A stretch of DNA of 64,000 nucleotides from assembly GCF_014851685.1 (NCBI RefSeq), contig NZ_JACVAC010000001.1:310001-374000 (forward strand). Reading direction: 5' to 3'. Below the pieces are notes generated by a model. It saw only the letters and a list, made by a program, of their open reading frames with translations. It ran no database searches and was not told the origin of the DNA. This document shows positions 46,469-56,105 of the stretch, one piece after another (position 1 is the first letter of the stretch; the number at the start of each line of letters is the position of its first letter). The position numbers and the translations under genes are program-made. Source of the DNA: Pseudomonas sp. PDM05. GTDB lineage: Bacteria; Pseudomonadota; Gammaproteobacteria; Pseudomonadales; Pseudomonadaceae.

Positions 46469-47344
46469 ATGAGTGCAGAACTGATTGTCGACGCCCGCAA
46501 CGCCGTAGGCGAATGCCCGGTGTGGGTGCCCGCAGAAAACGCGCTGTATTGGGTGGACATCCCCCACGGCGGCCTGCAACGCTGGAGCGCCGCCAGCGGC
46601 CACGTCGCCGCCTGGAAAGCCCCGCAGATGCTCGCCTGCATTGCCCGCACGACGGCGGGCAACTGGGTCGCCGGCATGGAAAGCGGCTTTTTCCAGCTCA
46701 CCGCGCACAACGACGGCAGCCTCGACAGCACGCCCTTGGCCCGCGTCGAACACCCCCGCGCGGACATGCGCCTGAACGATGGCCGCTGTGATCGCCAGGG
46801 CCGCTTCTGGGCCGGCAGCATGGTGCTGGACATGGGCTTGAATGCGGCCGCAGGCATTCTGTATCGCTACACCGCTGGCCAGGCGCCCCATACCGAACTG
46901 GACGGTTTCATCACCCTCAACGGCCTCGCCTTCAGCCCCGATGGGCGCACGATGTACGCCTCGGACTCTCACCCGTTGGTGCAACAGATCTGGGCATTCG
47001 ACTACGACATCGACAGCGGCACGCCATCCAACCGCCGCCTATTCGTGGACATGCACCAGCACCCCGGCCGCCCCGACGGCGCCGCAGTGGACGCCGACGG
47101 TTGCTACTGGATCTGCGCCAACGACGCCGGGCTGATCCACCGTTTCACCCCCGACGGACGCCTCGACCGCTCCCTCAGCGTCCCGGTGAAAAAGCCCACC
47201 ATGTGCGCCTTTGGCGGCAGCCGGTTGGACACACTGTTCGTCACCTCGATCCGCGATGACCAAAGCGAACAGTCGCTGTCGGGTGGCGTGTTTGCCCTCT
47301 ATCCTGGCGTGCAGGGTTTGCCCGAGCCGACTTTCACCCTCTGA
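46469..47344 (+). CDS. uxuL: SMP-30 family aldaro-lactonase
   Basis: 291-residue six-bladed propeller. Metal ligands: Glu in VGECPVW, Asn in ADMRLNDGRCD, Asn in ITLNGLAFS and Asp in YASDSHPL. It hydrolyses the glucaro-/galactaro-lactone produced by Udh to the open aldarate (UxuL-type), speeding flux into the aldarate pathway. It is directly downstream of udh with a three-base gap. Confidence 0.88.
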   Translation: MSAELIVDARNAVGECPVWVPAENALYWVDIPHGGLQRWSAASGHVAAWKAPQMLACIARTTAGNWVAGMESGFFQLTAHNDGSLDSTPLARVEHPRADMRLNDGRCDRQGRFWAGSMVLDMGLNAAAGILYRYTAGQAPHTELDGFITLNGLAFSPDGRTMYASDSHPLVQQIWAFDYDIDSGTPSNRRLFVDMHQHPGRPDGAAVDADGCYWICANDAGLIHRFTPDGRLDRSLSVPVKKPTMCAFGGSRLDTLFVTSIRDDQSEQSLSGGVFALYPGVQGLPEPTFTL

Positions 47345-47357
47345 CGGGACAGCCCTG

Positions 47358-48251
47358 ATGATCGAACTCAAAGACGCCCTCACCCGCCTCACCCTGGCCC
47401 CCGCCATCGGCGGCAGCATCGTCAACTGGCAGGTCATCGCCACCGGCCAGCCGTTGTTGCGCCACAGCGATGAGCACGCCGTGAACAGCGGCCTGCCGGG
47501 CAAACTGGGCTGCTACCCACTCGCGCCCTGGTCCAACCGCATCGCGGCAGGCGGCTTCAACAACCCCGACGGCTGGCTGGCCCTGCAACCCAACAGCCGC
47601 ACCGACCCGTTGCCGATCCACGGTTCGGCGTGGCAGCAGGCGTGGCAGGTGGTCAGCCAGTCGGCGGATGAAGTGGTGATGCAGGTGTTGTGCGACACAC
47701 CGTTCGCCTATCGCGCCGAGCAACGCTTTGGCTTGCGGGACGGTGAGTTGAACATCGCGTTAACGGTCACGCACCTGGCCGAGAAAGCCGCGTGGCATGG
47801 CTTGGGACTGCATCCGTATTTGCCCCGCACAGCCGGCACGCGGTTGCGGGCCAAGGCTTCGCAGGTGTGGCTCAGTGATGCGGCGAAACTGCCCACGGGC
47901 CTGGCGCCGGTGCCAGTGGATTGGGATTTCCAGCAGTTGAAAGGCCTGCCCGACGGCCTGGTCGACAACGGCTTCTGTCACTGGGATGGGCAGTGCCGCA
48001 TCGAGCAACCGGACCTGGGTTACGCCCTGGAATGCCAGGCCAGCGGCGCCGATTACTTCCTGCTCTACTGCCCGCCGGGGTTGGAGTTCTTTTGCATCGA
48101 GCCGGTGAGCCACCCGGTGAATGCCCATCATCTGCCCGGCAAGCCGGGGTTGAAGTTGCTGGAACAAAACCAGTCGGCACACCTGTCATTCAAGCTGAAA
48201 TACCTTCCAACCGGGGGAGCGGGCTTGCTCGCGAATACGGTGGCGCAGTAA
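47358..48251 (+). CDS. Aldose 1-epimerase family protein
   Basis: 297 residues, galactose mutarotase-like beta-sandwich: DPLPIHGSAWQQAW with the substrate His, and GLGLHPYLPR with the second His. It probably interconverts anomers of uronates so that Udh receives the correct form. ATG 47358 lies 13 bp after the lactonase stop. The last residues (GGAGLLANTVAQ) are encoded by the left arm of a REPIN, so the gene's original stop has been replaced by repeat sequence. Confidence 0.85.
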   Translation: MIELKDALTRLTLAPAIGGSIVNWQVIATGQPLLRHSDEHAVNSGLPGKLGCYPLAPWSNRIAAGGFNNPDGWLALQPNSRTDPLPIHGSAWQQAWQVVSQSADEVVMQVLCDTPFAYRAEQRFGLRDGELNIALTVTHLAEKAAWHGLGLHPYLPRTAGTRLRAKASQVWLSDAAKLPTGLAPVPVDWDFQQLKGLPDGLVDNGFCHWDGQCRIEQPDLGYALECQASGADYFLLYCPPGLEFFCIEPVSHPVNAHHLPGKPGLKLLEQNQSAHLSFKLKYLPTGGAGLLANTVAQ

Positions 48252-48301
48252 CTCATTCAGCGCCTGGCACACCGCTTTCGCGAGCAAGCCCGCTCCCACA
48301 G
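48213..48301. repeat. REPIN overlapping the epimerase 3' end
   Basis: GGGGGAGCGGGCTTGCTCGC (left arm, starting inside the coding region) and CTTTCGCGAGCAAGCCCGCT (right arm) around a 44-bp spacer. It lies between the uronate operon and a convergent efflux pair. Confidence 0.92.
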
Positions 48302-48324
48302 TTTTGCTCGCTGTTGTGTCAGTG

Positions 48325-49470
48325 TCACGGTGGGCTGTTTTTGAGGCGCCCTGCGGTGTCGATACTGACTACAACGGACAACCCCGGCCTCAGCCGTTCG
48401 CTCTCGGCCTGATCCGCATCCACCGTAATCCGCACCGGCACCCGCTGGGCAATTTTCACAAAGTTGCCGGTGGCATTGTCTGCCTGCAACAGGCTGAACT
48501 CCGACCCGGTGGCCGGTGAAATATGCTGCACCGTGCCATGAAACTTGCGGTGGTTCAGTGCATCCACGGTGAACGTCACGGGTTGCCCCACCTGCACGTT
48601 GTCCATCTGGGTTTCCTTCATGTTTGCGATCACCCACAACTGCGGCGGCACCAGTGCCATCAGTTGCGCGCCGGAGTTGACGTAGGCCCCCAGGCGCACG
48701 CCAATCTGCCCCAGCTGGCCGTCACGTGGTGCGGTGATGCGCGTGTTCGACAGGTCGATCCGCGCCAGTTCCACGGCTGCATCCGCACTCGCCACCGCCG
48801 CTTCCAGGGAACCGCGATTGACGATCACCGTCTGTAAATCCTGCCGCGCGATTTCCAGGCTCGCCTGGGCCTGGGCCACCGCCGCGAGGGTCTGCGCGTT
48901 CGCGGCACGGGTCACATCCAGCTCGCGCCGGGACACCGAACCATCGCTGATCAGCTCTTCATTGCGGCGCAAATCCGCGGTGCTCTTGCGCGCCTGCGCC
49001 TCGCTGTCCGCCAACGCCGCCTGGCGCAGCTTGATGGTGGCTTCGGCGCTGTTGCGTTGCTGCACCACGTTGGCCAGCGACGCCTTCTGCACCGCCAACT
49101 GTGCCAGCGCCTGGTCGAGGCGTTGTTTGTAGATGCGATCATCCAGGCGCACCAGCAGGTCGCCGGTCTTTACGTATTGGAAGTCCTGCACCGGGACTTC
49201 AAACACGTAGCCGCTGAGCTGCGGCCCGATGATCGTGACCTGCCCGCGCACCAGGGCGTTTTCGGTGGTTTCCACTGCACTGCTGAACGGCGGCAGTTGC
49301 CAGGCGTAAAGCACGATCAGCACGCCGACAATGGCAATCGCGGCAAAGCCCAGGGACGAGATGATCCGCACCCGCAGCGGGCGCAGTTCGGTGGGCACCG
49401 CGCCCGGCGGCGTGCTGCCTTCGGGGGTGGCGGCGATGGCGGTGGTGGTCGTGGTTGAAGGTTCGGTCAT
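48325..49470 (-). CDS. HlyD/EmrA-type membrane fusion protein
   Basis: 381 residues: Thr/Pro-rich cytoplasmic N-terminus, one transmembrane helix (FAAIAIVGVLIVLYAWQL), lipoyl half-domains (VRGQVTIIGPQLSGYV ... ITAPRDGQLGQIGVRLG) flanking a long coiled coil (residues about 105-225), and a C-terminal barrel (LWVIANMKETQMDNVQVGQPV). It links the MFS exporter to an outer membrane channel. Its ATG overlaps the stop of the exporter gene in a four-base overlap. No outer membrane factor gene is adjacent. Confidence 0.9.
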   Translation of the reverse strand: MTEPSTTTTTAIAATPEGSTPPGAVPTELRPLRVRIISSLGFAAIAIVGVLIVLYAWQLPPFSSAVETTENALVRGQVTIIGPQLSGYVFEVPVQDFQYVKTGDLLVRLDDRIYKQRLDQALAQLAVQKASLANVVQQRNSAEATIKLRQAALADSEAQARKSTADLRRNEELISDGSVSRRELDVTRAANAQTLAAVAQAQASLEIARQDLQTVIVNRGSLEAAVASADAAVELARIDLSNTRITAPRDGQLGQIGVRLGAYVNSGAQLMALVPPQLWVIANMKETQMDNVQVGQPVTFTVDALNHRKFHGTVQHISPATGSEFSLLQADNATGNFVKIAQRVPVRITVDADQAESERLRPGLSVVVSIDTAGRLKNSPP

Positions 49471-51110
49471 GTAGGTGCGCCGCTGGGTTGAACGGGAGTG
49501 GCTGCTCGAGTGGTACTCATCAGCCACAGACTGCGGATAAAGATCCAGATCATGGTCAGCATCGCGATGATCGCGATCAGCATGAACACATCGTTGTAAG
49601 CCATCACATTCGCCTCACGGGTGGCCGCCGTCGCGAGACTGCGGATGCCCATGAGGTTGCGCAACTCAGGGTCGGCGATCACACCACCGTAGGCCGAGCC
49701 ACCGCTCGCCACCCGCGCGGCCACACGGGGGTCCAGCAGGGTCAGGTGTTCGACGATCATGCTCGAATGAAACTTCTCGCGCACGATCTGGAACGTCCCC
49801 AGCAGCGCCGCGCCGATCAGGCCGCCGAGGTTCTGGCAAATGCCGAACATCACTGAAAAGCTCACCAGATTGCGTGGGTTGGCCAGCACGTTCTTGGTGC
49901 CCAGCACCATGGTCGGCCCAAGGAAGAACGTGCCGCCGAAGCCTAGCAGGAACTGGCTGATGTACAGGTTCTGCGGGCGGGTCAGGTTGCTGGAGAAACT
50001 GTCCATCACCGAACCTGTGGCCATCAACGCCAGGGAAATCACCAGAGGCATCAGCAGATGCGCCGGGTTGATCGTCAACGCGCTGACCGCAAGCCCGGCA
50101 ATCGCCCCGGCCAGCATCACCAGGTACAGCGTGTGCATTTGCTGGTAGCTCATGTTCAGCACCTGCATGAACCCCACAGCGCCGGTGGACTGCTCGGACA
50201 GCACCATGCGGATCAGGATCACCGCCAACGCCAGGCGGATCATCACCCCGCTGCCCAGCCAACGGGTCATCAGCATCGGGTTGGCGCGGTTATGCTCGAT
50301 GGCCAGGCCAGCCATGATCAACACCAGGGAACACGCCGAGGCGACGCCGATCCACGGCGCTTCCAGCCACCAGTCGATCCGGCCCAGGGACAGCACCGCA
50401 CACAGCAGGGCCACGCCGCTGGCCAAGAGGGCGAAGGTCAGGAAGTCGAGTTTTTCGAAGGTCTTGAAACGATCACCAGGCGGCAACTTGAGCAGGAACA
50501 CACAGCCCAGGCAGATCAGCGCCAGGCCCAGTTCGAACAGGTACAAGCCGCGCCATTCGGCAATTTGCAGCAAGTCCTCGGAGAACAAACGCGCCAGCGG
50601 CAACGCCAGTTGTGCCGTGCCCAGGCCCAGCACCAGGGATTTCAAACGCCACTTGGCCGGGAAGGCCTGGATCATGTAATACAAGCCCAACGAACTCAGC
50701 GCCGCGCCGACCATGCCGTGGGCCGCCCGCACCGCAATCGCCGAACTGAGGTCGTTGACGAACAAGTGCCCGAAGGTCACCAGCGCGTACAGCACCAGGA
50801 ACACCTCGGTAAACGCACGCAGGCCGAACTGCTGGCGGAACTTCACCAGCAACAGGTTCATGCACACGTTGGTCATCACATAGGCGGCGGGCAGCCAGGC
50901 CATTTCCGCAGTGGTCGCACCGAGGGCGCCTTGCAGGTATTGCAGGTTGGCGATGACCAGCGCGTTGCCCAAGCCGCCGGTGATTGCCACCAGCACGCCG
51001 ACCAGTGCGAACAGCCAGCGCTTGGGCGTCGGGTGCAAGGGGGTGGACGGCGAACCGGGCAGGCTCGGCCGCTCGTGGGGCTGCCAGGTACGGGGGGTGT
51101 ATTTGTCCAT
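49467..51110 (-). CDS. DHA2 family MFS exporter (EmrB-like)
   Basis: 547 residues with 14 predicted helices. The N-terminal block NALVIANLQYLQGALGATTAEMAWLPAAYVMTNV is the usual DHA2 start (variant of the DxTIVNVALP motif), and a periplasmic loop lies between helices 13 and 14. It is paired with the EmrA-type adaptor, so a drug or aromatic acid is the likely cargo. The first gene of the operon; upstream lies a REPIN. No regulator is adjacent. Confidence 0.88.
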   Translation of the reverse strand: MDKYTPRTWQPHERPSLPGSPSTPLHPTPKRWLFALVGVLVAITGGLGNALVIANLQYLQGALGATTAEMAWLPAAYVMTNVCMNLLLVKFRQQFGLRAFTEVFLVLYALVTFGHLFVNDLSSAIAVRAAHGMVGAALSSLGLYYMIQAFPAKWRLKSLVLGLGTAQLALPLARLFSEDLLQIAEWRGLYLFELGLALICLGCVFLLKLPPGDRFKTFEKLDFLTFALLASGVALLCAVLSLGRIDWWLEAPWIGVASACSLVLIMAGLAIEHNRANPMLMTRWLGSGVMIRLALAVILIRMVLSEQSTGAVGFMQVLNMSYQQMHTLYLVMLAGAIAGLAVSALTINPAHLLMPLVISLALMATGSVMDSFSSNLTRPQNLYISQFLLGFGGTFFLGPTMVLGTKNVLANPRNLVSFSVMFGICQNLGGLIGAALLGTFQIVREKFHSSMIVEHLTLLDPRVAARVASGGSAYGGVIADPELRNLMGIRSLATAATREANVMAYNDVFMLIAIIAMLTMIWIFIRSLWLMSTTRAATPVQPSGAPT

Positions 51111-51212
51111 TCAACGACTCAGGTAAACCGGTACTCAGAGACAGTAAACCTGAGCGAAGTTCATCTTGCCATCGAGAAGGTACAAATGATGACTGAAGTG
51201 TGCACCAGAAAA

Positions 51213-51320
51213 AATGTGGAAGCAGGCTTGTGTGGGAGCGGGCTTGCTCGCGAATGCGGTGGATCAGTCACTACATTTGCTGACTGACACTGCGCATTCG
51301 CGAGCAAGCCCGCTCCCACA
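51213..51320. repeat. REPIN upstream of the efflux operon
   Basis: A degenerate REP start (ATGTGGAAGCAGGCTTG) followed by the main pair GTGGGAGCGGGCTTGCTCGC ... GCGAGCAAGCCCGCTCCCAC around a spacer of about 45 bp. It lies in the gap between the co-directional DASS and efflux genes. Confidence 0.9.
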
Positions 51321-51343
51321 TTAGACCTGCGGCGTGTTCTGAG

Positions 51344-52822
51344 TCAGATCCAGCCCAGCCAGCTCCAGTAAGTGGCAGCGAACACCAGCATCAAGCCATA
51401 GCCGATCAGCGTCACCAGAATCCCCACCTTGGCAAACTGCCGCGCCGTAAACGTCCCGGTGCCCAAACACACCATATTCTGCGGCGCATTGATCGGCAGG
51501 ATAAACCCGTAGCTCATTACAAACCCCAGCAACATGGTCATGCCCAACCGACTGAATTCGCCAGGCAAGGTCTGCAACACCGCAATCAAAATCGGCAGCA
51601 ACGCCGAGGTCAGCGCCGTGGCACTGGCGAAGCCCAAATGAATCAGGATCAAAAACGCCCCCAGGATCGCAAACACCCCCAGCGGCCCGACTTGATCCAG
51701 GCCGGTATGCGCCACCACCTGGGAGCCCAGCCATTGCCCGGCCTGGGTGGTCAGCAGCGCGGTGCCCAGGCTGATGCCCACACCAAACACAATCACCGTG
51801 CCCCACGGAATGCGCGACTGCACATCCTTCCAGGTCATCACCCCAAGCCCCGGCAGCAGCAGGAACACCAGCCCGGCGTAAGTGGTCGAGGTGGTGTCGA
51901 AGTTGTGCAGGCGCCCTTCGGTGGCCCAGGCCAGCAGCAACAATACCGACACGCTCAGCAGGCGTTTCTGCGGCCCGGTCATCGGGCCGATGTCCACCAG
52001 TGACTGGGCCACCGCCTCCTTGCCACCGGGAATGCTATCGGTCTCCGGCGGCAGCAGCTTGAGCACCAGGAACAACAGCACCGCCGACATGATCAACGCC
52101 CACGGCGCCCCGGCGATCAGCCAGTCGATCCACGACACGCGTTGGCCAAGCATCTTGTCCATGAAACCGACGGTGAGCAGGTTCTGCGCCGCAGCAGTCT
52201 GGATGCCGACGTTCCAGATACTGGTGCCCTGGGCCACCACGATCATGATCGCGGCGGCGATGTTCGAACGCTTGTCCACGCCGAATGCAGCGATCACGCC
52301 CATCATGATCGGCACCACACAGGCACTGCGCGCCGTGGCGCTGGGCACCACCAGGCTGAGCAGGATGGTCACGGCAATCGCCCCCAGCAGGATGCGCCGG
52401 GTGCTGGTGCCGACCCGGCTCAGCGTCACCAAGGCAATGCGCCGGTCCAGGCCAGTGTGGGTCATGGCCGCCGCGATAAACAGCGCACCCGCCACCAGCG
52501 CCAGCGCCGGGTTGGAGAACCCGGTCAACGCCATGCTGATGGCCGGGCTGGTGCCGATCAGATGCGCAGGGTCTTGCAGCGACGGCGCAGTGCCCAACAG
52601 GAACGCCATCAGCGACGTGATCATGATCGCGCTGGCCTCGTAGGACACCGCCTCGGTGATCCACACCACTACGGCAAACGCGAGGATCGCCAGCATGCGA
52701 TGCCCGGCCACCGGCAAATCCGCCGGCAGCGGCAACAGCAGCACCCCGGCCATCACCAGTACGGCGATGACCAGGCCCAAGGGCAATTTGAAGGGTGCAG
52801 CGGTTGTCGCGGGGGCGTTCAT
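51344..52822 (-). CDS. DASS family anion:Na+ symporter (SLC13-like)
   Basis: 492 residues with about 11-13 helices. Hairpin/substrate motifs occur in both repeats: ALTGFSNPALALVAG and GFASATALTSALLPI, plus LVVPSATARSACVVPIM. The family carries C4-dicarboxylates, citrate, tartrate or sulfate. It lies upstream of the efflux pair and downstream of ercS on the same strand, separated by 104 bp. Specificity is not decidable. Confidence 0.85.
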   Translation of the reverse strand: MNAPATTAAPFKLPLGLVIAVLVMAGVLLLPLPADLPVAGHRMLAILAFAVVVWITEAVSYEASAIMITSLMAFLLGTAPSLQDPAHLIGTSPAISMALTGFSNPALALVAGALFIAAAMTHTGLDRRIALVTLSRVGTSTRRILLGAIAVTILLSLVVPSATARSACVVPIMMGVIAAFGVDKRSNIAAAIMIVVAQGTSIWNVGIQTAAAQNLLTVGFMDKMLGQRVSWIDWLIAGAPWALIMSAVLLFLVLKLLPPETDSIPGGKEAVAQSLVDIGPMTGPQKRLLSVSVLLLLAWATEGRLHNFDTTSTTYAGLVFLLLPGLGVMTWKDVQSRIPWGTVIVFGVGISLGTALLTTQAGQWLGSQVVAHTGLDQVGPLGVFAILGAFLILIHLGFASATALTSALLPILIAVLQTLPGEFSRLGMTMLLGFVMSYGFILPINAPQNMVCLGTGTFTARQFAKVGILVTLIGYGLMLVFAATYWSWLGWI

Positions 52823-52926
52823 GGCGGGCTCCGTCAGCCTCTAAATCAGGCCGCAAGCATGGCCCAAATTGCCGCACCCGGTGTTGACGGGTATCAATCG
52901 CTCCCACAAGGGCTTGGGTTTACGGT

Positions 52927-54297
52927 TCAACTGAGCAGTTGGCTCAACACCGCCCGCAGCTTGCCGGGCTTGACCGGTTTGTTCAGCAACGGCGCTTCCA
53001 GCCGACGCAAGGCGCGACGGCATTGGTCGGTGCGGTCGGCGGTGATGATCACCGCGGGGATCTTGCAGGCGAAATGCTCGCGCAACTGCTTGACCACCTC
53101 GCAGCCGACCACGCCGTGGTCGAGGTGATAGTCGGCGAGGATCAACTCCGGCGCCCTGCCCTGCAACGCCGCCATCGCACCGGCCTGGTCGGTGGCGGTG
53201 AGCACTTCGCAACCCCACTGTTCGAGCAGCGCGCTCATGCTTTCGAGGATGCTGGTTTCGTTGTCGATCACCAGCAAGCGCCGCCCCGGCAGCGGATTGC
53301 CGGTGGTCGGTTGTACCGGCAGTTGGCTGATCGCCAGGGGCATCTCGGCACTCAGCGGCACTTCGATGCTGAACATCGAGCCGCGCCCCGGCCAGGAGCG
53401 CACGGCAATCGGGTAGCCAAGGATCTCGGCGATCCGCTCGACAATCGCCAAGCCCAACCCCACCCCCTTGCGATCCGCTGCACGGCCGACATCCAGCTGG
53501 TTGAACTCAAGGAAAATCGCCTCCAGCCGATCCGCCGCAATCCCGCGCCCGGTGTCCCACACCTCCAGGCGCAGGCAATCGCCCCGGCGTCGTGCGCCGA
53601 GGAGGATGCAGCCGTCGTCGGTGTAGCGGCAGGCGTTGCTGAGAAAGTTACGCAGAATCCGCGTCAACAAGCGCAGGTCGGTGCGCACCGCGTAATGCCC
53701 GGTGTGCACGCGCAAATTCAGCCCGGCCGCCTGGGCCACCGACTGGAATTCCGAGACCAGCGGCGCGAACACTTCATCCAGGCGATACAGGGCCACATCC
53801 GGCTTGACCGCCGCCTGGTCGAGTCGCGAGATGTCGAGCAGGTCGGTGAGCAGATCCTCGGCGCCTTCCAGCGCCTGGTGCGTGCGTTCCACCAGTACCC
53901 GCTCGACATCGGGCAACTGGCGCTCACGCAAGGTGGCGATCAAAAGCCGTGCCGCGTTCAGTGGTTGCAGCAGGTCATGGCTGGCGGCGGCGAGGTACTT
54001 GTCCTTGCTGCGGTTGGCGGCCTGGGCGGCGTCGCGGGCGTCGCGCAGATCCTGTTCGATCTGTTCGCGCTGGGCGATCTGCTGCTGCAGGTTGTGGTTG
54101 GCTTCCAGCAATTCATCGGTGCGTGCGGCGACGCGCTGCTCCAACTCGTCGTTGAGGCGGATATAGCGCTTGCGCTCGGCCTCCAGCTCATCCAGGCGTG
54201 CGGTCAGCTCCGGGTAGTGACTCTTGCGCGCCGACTGGTCGCCCAGCCCCAGCAGCGCAGACAGCGCGCGTTGCGGGTCGTCAGAGTGCTTCGCCAT
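52927..54297 (-). CDS. ercS: Soluble hybrid sensor histidine kinase, ErcS-like
   Basis: 456 residues without a membrane segment. A coiled coil (residues about 30-90) leads to the HisKA box AAASHDLLQPLNAARLL (His107), then the ATPase motifs (ILRNFLSNACRYTDDG; GVGLGLAIVERIA) and a C-terminal receiver (Asp389 in LILADYHLDHG; Lys440 in LNKPVKPGK). P. aeruginosa ErcS, next to ercA, belongs to the regulatory cascade for PQQ-dependent ethanol oxidation. ATG 54297 lies 17 bp inside the end of ercA. Confidence 0.82.
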   Translation of the reverse strand: MAKHSDDPQRALSALLGLGDQSARKSHYPELTARLDELEAERKRYIRLNDELEQRVAARTDELLEANHNLQQQIAQREQIEQDLRDARDAAQAANRSKDKYLAAASHDLLQPLNAARLLIATLRERQLPDVERVLVERTHQALEGAEDLLTDLLDISRLDQAAVKPDVALYRLDEVFAPLVSEFQSVAQAAGLNLRVHTGHYAVRTDLRLLTRILRNFLSNACRYTDDGCILLGARRRGDCLRLEVWDTGRGIAADRLEAIFLEFNQLDVGRAADRKGVGLGLAIVERIAEILGYPIAVRSWPGRGSMFSIEVPLSAEMPLAISQLPVQPTTGNPLPGRRLLVIDNETSILESMSALLEQWGCEVLTATDQAGAMAALQGRAPELILADYHLDHGVVGCEVVKQLREHFACKIPAVIITADRTDQCRRALRRLEAPLLNKPVKPGKLRAVLSQLLS

Positions 54298-55444
54298 AAA
54301 CGACCTCAACATCACGCTGGCTCGACGCGCGCGGGTTGGTGAGGATGCACGGGTCATCCATTGCATGCTCGGACAAAAACGGAATATCCGCCACACGTAC
54401 CCCGTGCAGGCCGAGGGTTTCGTGGAAACCGATCGCGTGCTTCAACGCGATCAGATGCTCCACCAATCGCCCGCAGATCTGCCGGTGGTTGAGGCCCCGG
54501 CAGTCGATGCCGAACGTCTCGGCAATCACCTGGAAACGCTCCGGCGCCGAGCTGTAGTTGAACGCCACCACATGCTCCACCAATACCGCGTTGCACAGCC
54601 CGTGGGGCAGGTCGAGGAAGCCGCCGAGGCTGTGGGACATGGCATGCACCGCGCCAAGGATCGCATTGGAGAACGCCAGTCCGGCCTGCATGCTGCCGAG
54701 CATGATCTTCTCGCGCAGGGCGATGTCGGTGGGGTTGGCGATCATCTGCACCAGGTTGCCGTTGATCAGGCGCATGGCTTCCAGGGCATGGGGATCGGTC
54801 AGCGGGCCATGGCCGGTGGAGACGAACGCCTCGATGGCATGCACCAGCGCGTCGATGCCAGTGCAGGCGGACAGGAACGGGTCCATGCTCGCCGTGGTTT
54901 CCGGGTCGATCAGCGACACATCCGGCACCACCGCCTTGCTCACGATGGAAAACTTCATGCGCTCCTGCTGGTTGGAAATGATCACGAACTGCGAGACATC
55001 CGCCGAGGTGCCGGCGGTGGTGGGGATCAGGATCAGCGGCGGGCTGGGCACGCGGATGGTGTCCACGCCTTCGAACTCGAGAATGCTGCGCCCGTGGGCG
55101 ACCACGATACCGATGGCCTTGCCGCAGTCCATCGGGCTGCCGCCGCCGATGGCGACGATCACGTCACAGTGGTTTTCACGGTAGACCTCGGCGCCGGTCA
55201 TCACTTCTTCAACGCGGGGGTTGGGGGACACGGCGGAGTACAGGCAGTAATCGATACCGATGGCTTGCAGGCTGGCTTCGACGTCGGCGACCCAACCGGC
55301 GGCGATCACCCCGGGGTCGCTGACCACCAGCACCTTACGCGCGCCGAAGGTCTTCGCGTAATTGCCGACGTTGTGCCGGCAGCCGGCGCCAAAAATGATT
55401 TCAGGCGAGACGAATTTACGCAGGAGGCTGAGGTTTGGGCTCAT
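54281..55444 (-). CDS. ercA: Iron-containing alcohol dehydrogenase ErcA
   Basis: 387 residues of the group III alcohol dehydrogenases. NAD-binding GGGSPMDCGKAIGI; metal ligands in ALVHAIEAFVSTGHG and AMSHSLGGFLDLPHGLCNA (His residues) plus an Asp upstream. In P. aeruginosa ErcA takes part in signalling for ethanol oxidation (exa/pqq genes) rather than bulk catabolism. Its end overlaps ercS by 17 bp. Here it lies on the distal side of the Rhs stack from pqqA and exaC. Confidence 0.9.
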   Translation of the reverse strand: MSPNLSLLRKFVSPEIIFGAGCRHNVGNYAKTFGARKVLVVSDPGVIAAGWVADVEASLQAIGIDYCLYSAVSPNPRVEEVMTGAEVYRENHCDVIVAIGGGSPMDCGKAIGIVVAHGRSILEFEGVDTIRVPSPPLILIPTTAGTSADVSQFVIISNQQERMKFSIVSKAVVPDVSLIDPETTASMDPFLSACTGIDALVHAIEAFVSTGHGPLTDPHALEAMRLINGNLVQMIANPTDIALREKIMLGSMQAGLAFSNAILGAVHAMSHSLGGFLDLPHGLCNAVLVEHVVAFNYSSAPERFQVIAETFGIDCRGLNHRQICGRLVEHLIALKHAIGFHETLGLHGVRVADIPFLSEHAMDDPCILTNPRASSQRDVEVVYGEAL

Positions 55445-55628
55445 TGGAAAGCCTGTTTTTATTATTTTGGAAGGATGGGCTCCACACTAACCGATCCGGG
55501 GGCGATTGCAATCAGACCAAAGAGTCATGTCCAAGACCAGTACAGCCGTTACATGAATCCCCGCGGACCCGACGTGGGCTACAACAGCACAAAAAACCGG
55601 ATCAACGTGACCTGGCAAAGCCCAGCTT

Positions 55629-56105
55629 TTAGCCCCTGACCAGCTCATCGAGTGGGTCAGGGGGCTCTTTCTCCACAAGCTCTTCGTAATTGGCAGGTTC
55701 TGACTTCAAATCCCCCGGGACCCAACTGCCATTTAGCTGTTTGTAGCTGCGGGCTCTATACGGATGCAAAATCACTACGTCTGCAATGTCTTTTTGCAGG
55801 TTCTTCTCTTCATACCAAACACTGCCGCACTCTCCACAACCCCAGAAAGGTAGGGTTTGCTCATTAATTGAATCCACCCAGCCGGCACATTGAGTTATCG
55901 GACACCGATAACTGGCTACATGGCGTGACACTTCAGCTGTTTCTTGCGCTTTAACATATTGGGTAGAGGAACCACAGCGAGGGCACTCGACCATGATGAA
56001 GCCCTGGCCTTTGGCAACAAGTGGTGCGACAAATTTCTGCTGTTGCACGTCAAGTACAAACGCCTTCTCGCACACCTGGCAACGTACCTTTTTAATTGAG
56101 TCCAT
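55629..56105 (-). CDS. Zinc-ribbon protein, candidate immunity to the HNH Rhs tip
   Basis: 158 residues, AT-rich, with four Cys pairs or knuckles spaced like zinc ribbons (CQVC, CPRC, CPITQC and CGECG), followed by an acidic tail (YEELVEKEPPDPLDELV). ATG 56105 has AAGGGGAA upstream and overlaps the end of the rhs remnant carrying the HNH tip by 14 bp. That is the position expected of the cognate immunity gene. No known immunity family is recognised; the role is inferred from position. Confidence 0.65.
   Translation of the reverse strand: MDSIKKVRCQVCEKAFVLDVQQQKFVAPLVAKGQGFIMVECPRCGSSTQYVKAQETAEVSRHVASYRCPITQCAGWVDSINEQTLPFWGCGECGSVWYEEKNLQKDIADVVILHPYRARSYKQLNGSWVPGDLKSEPANYEELVEKEPPDPLDELVRG

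Noticed and set aside
54224..55639. 471-codon frame opposite ercA
   Set aside because: Antisense shadow of ercA, which has all motifs of iron-dependent alcohol dehydrogenases.
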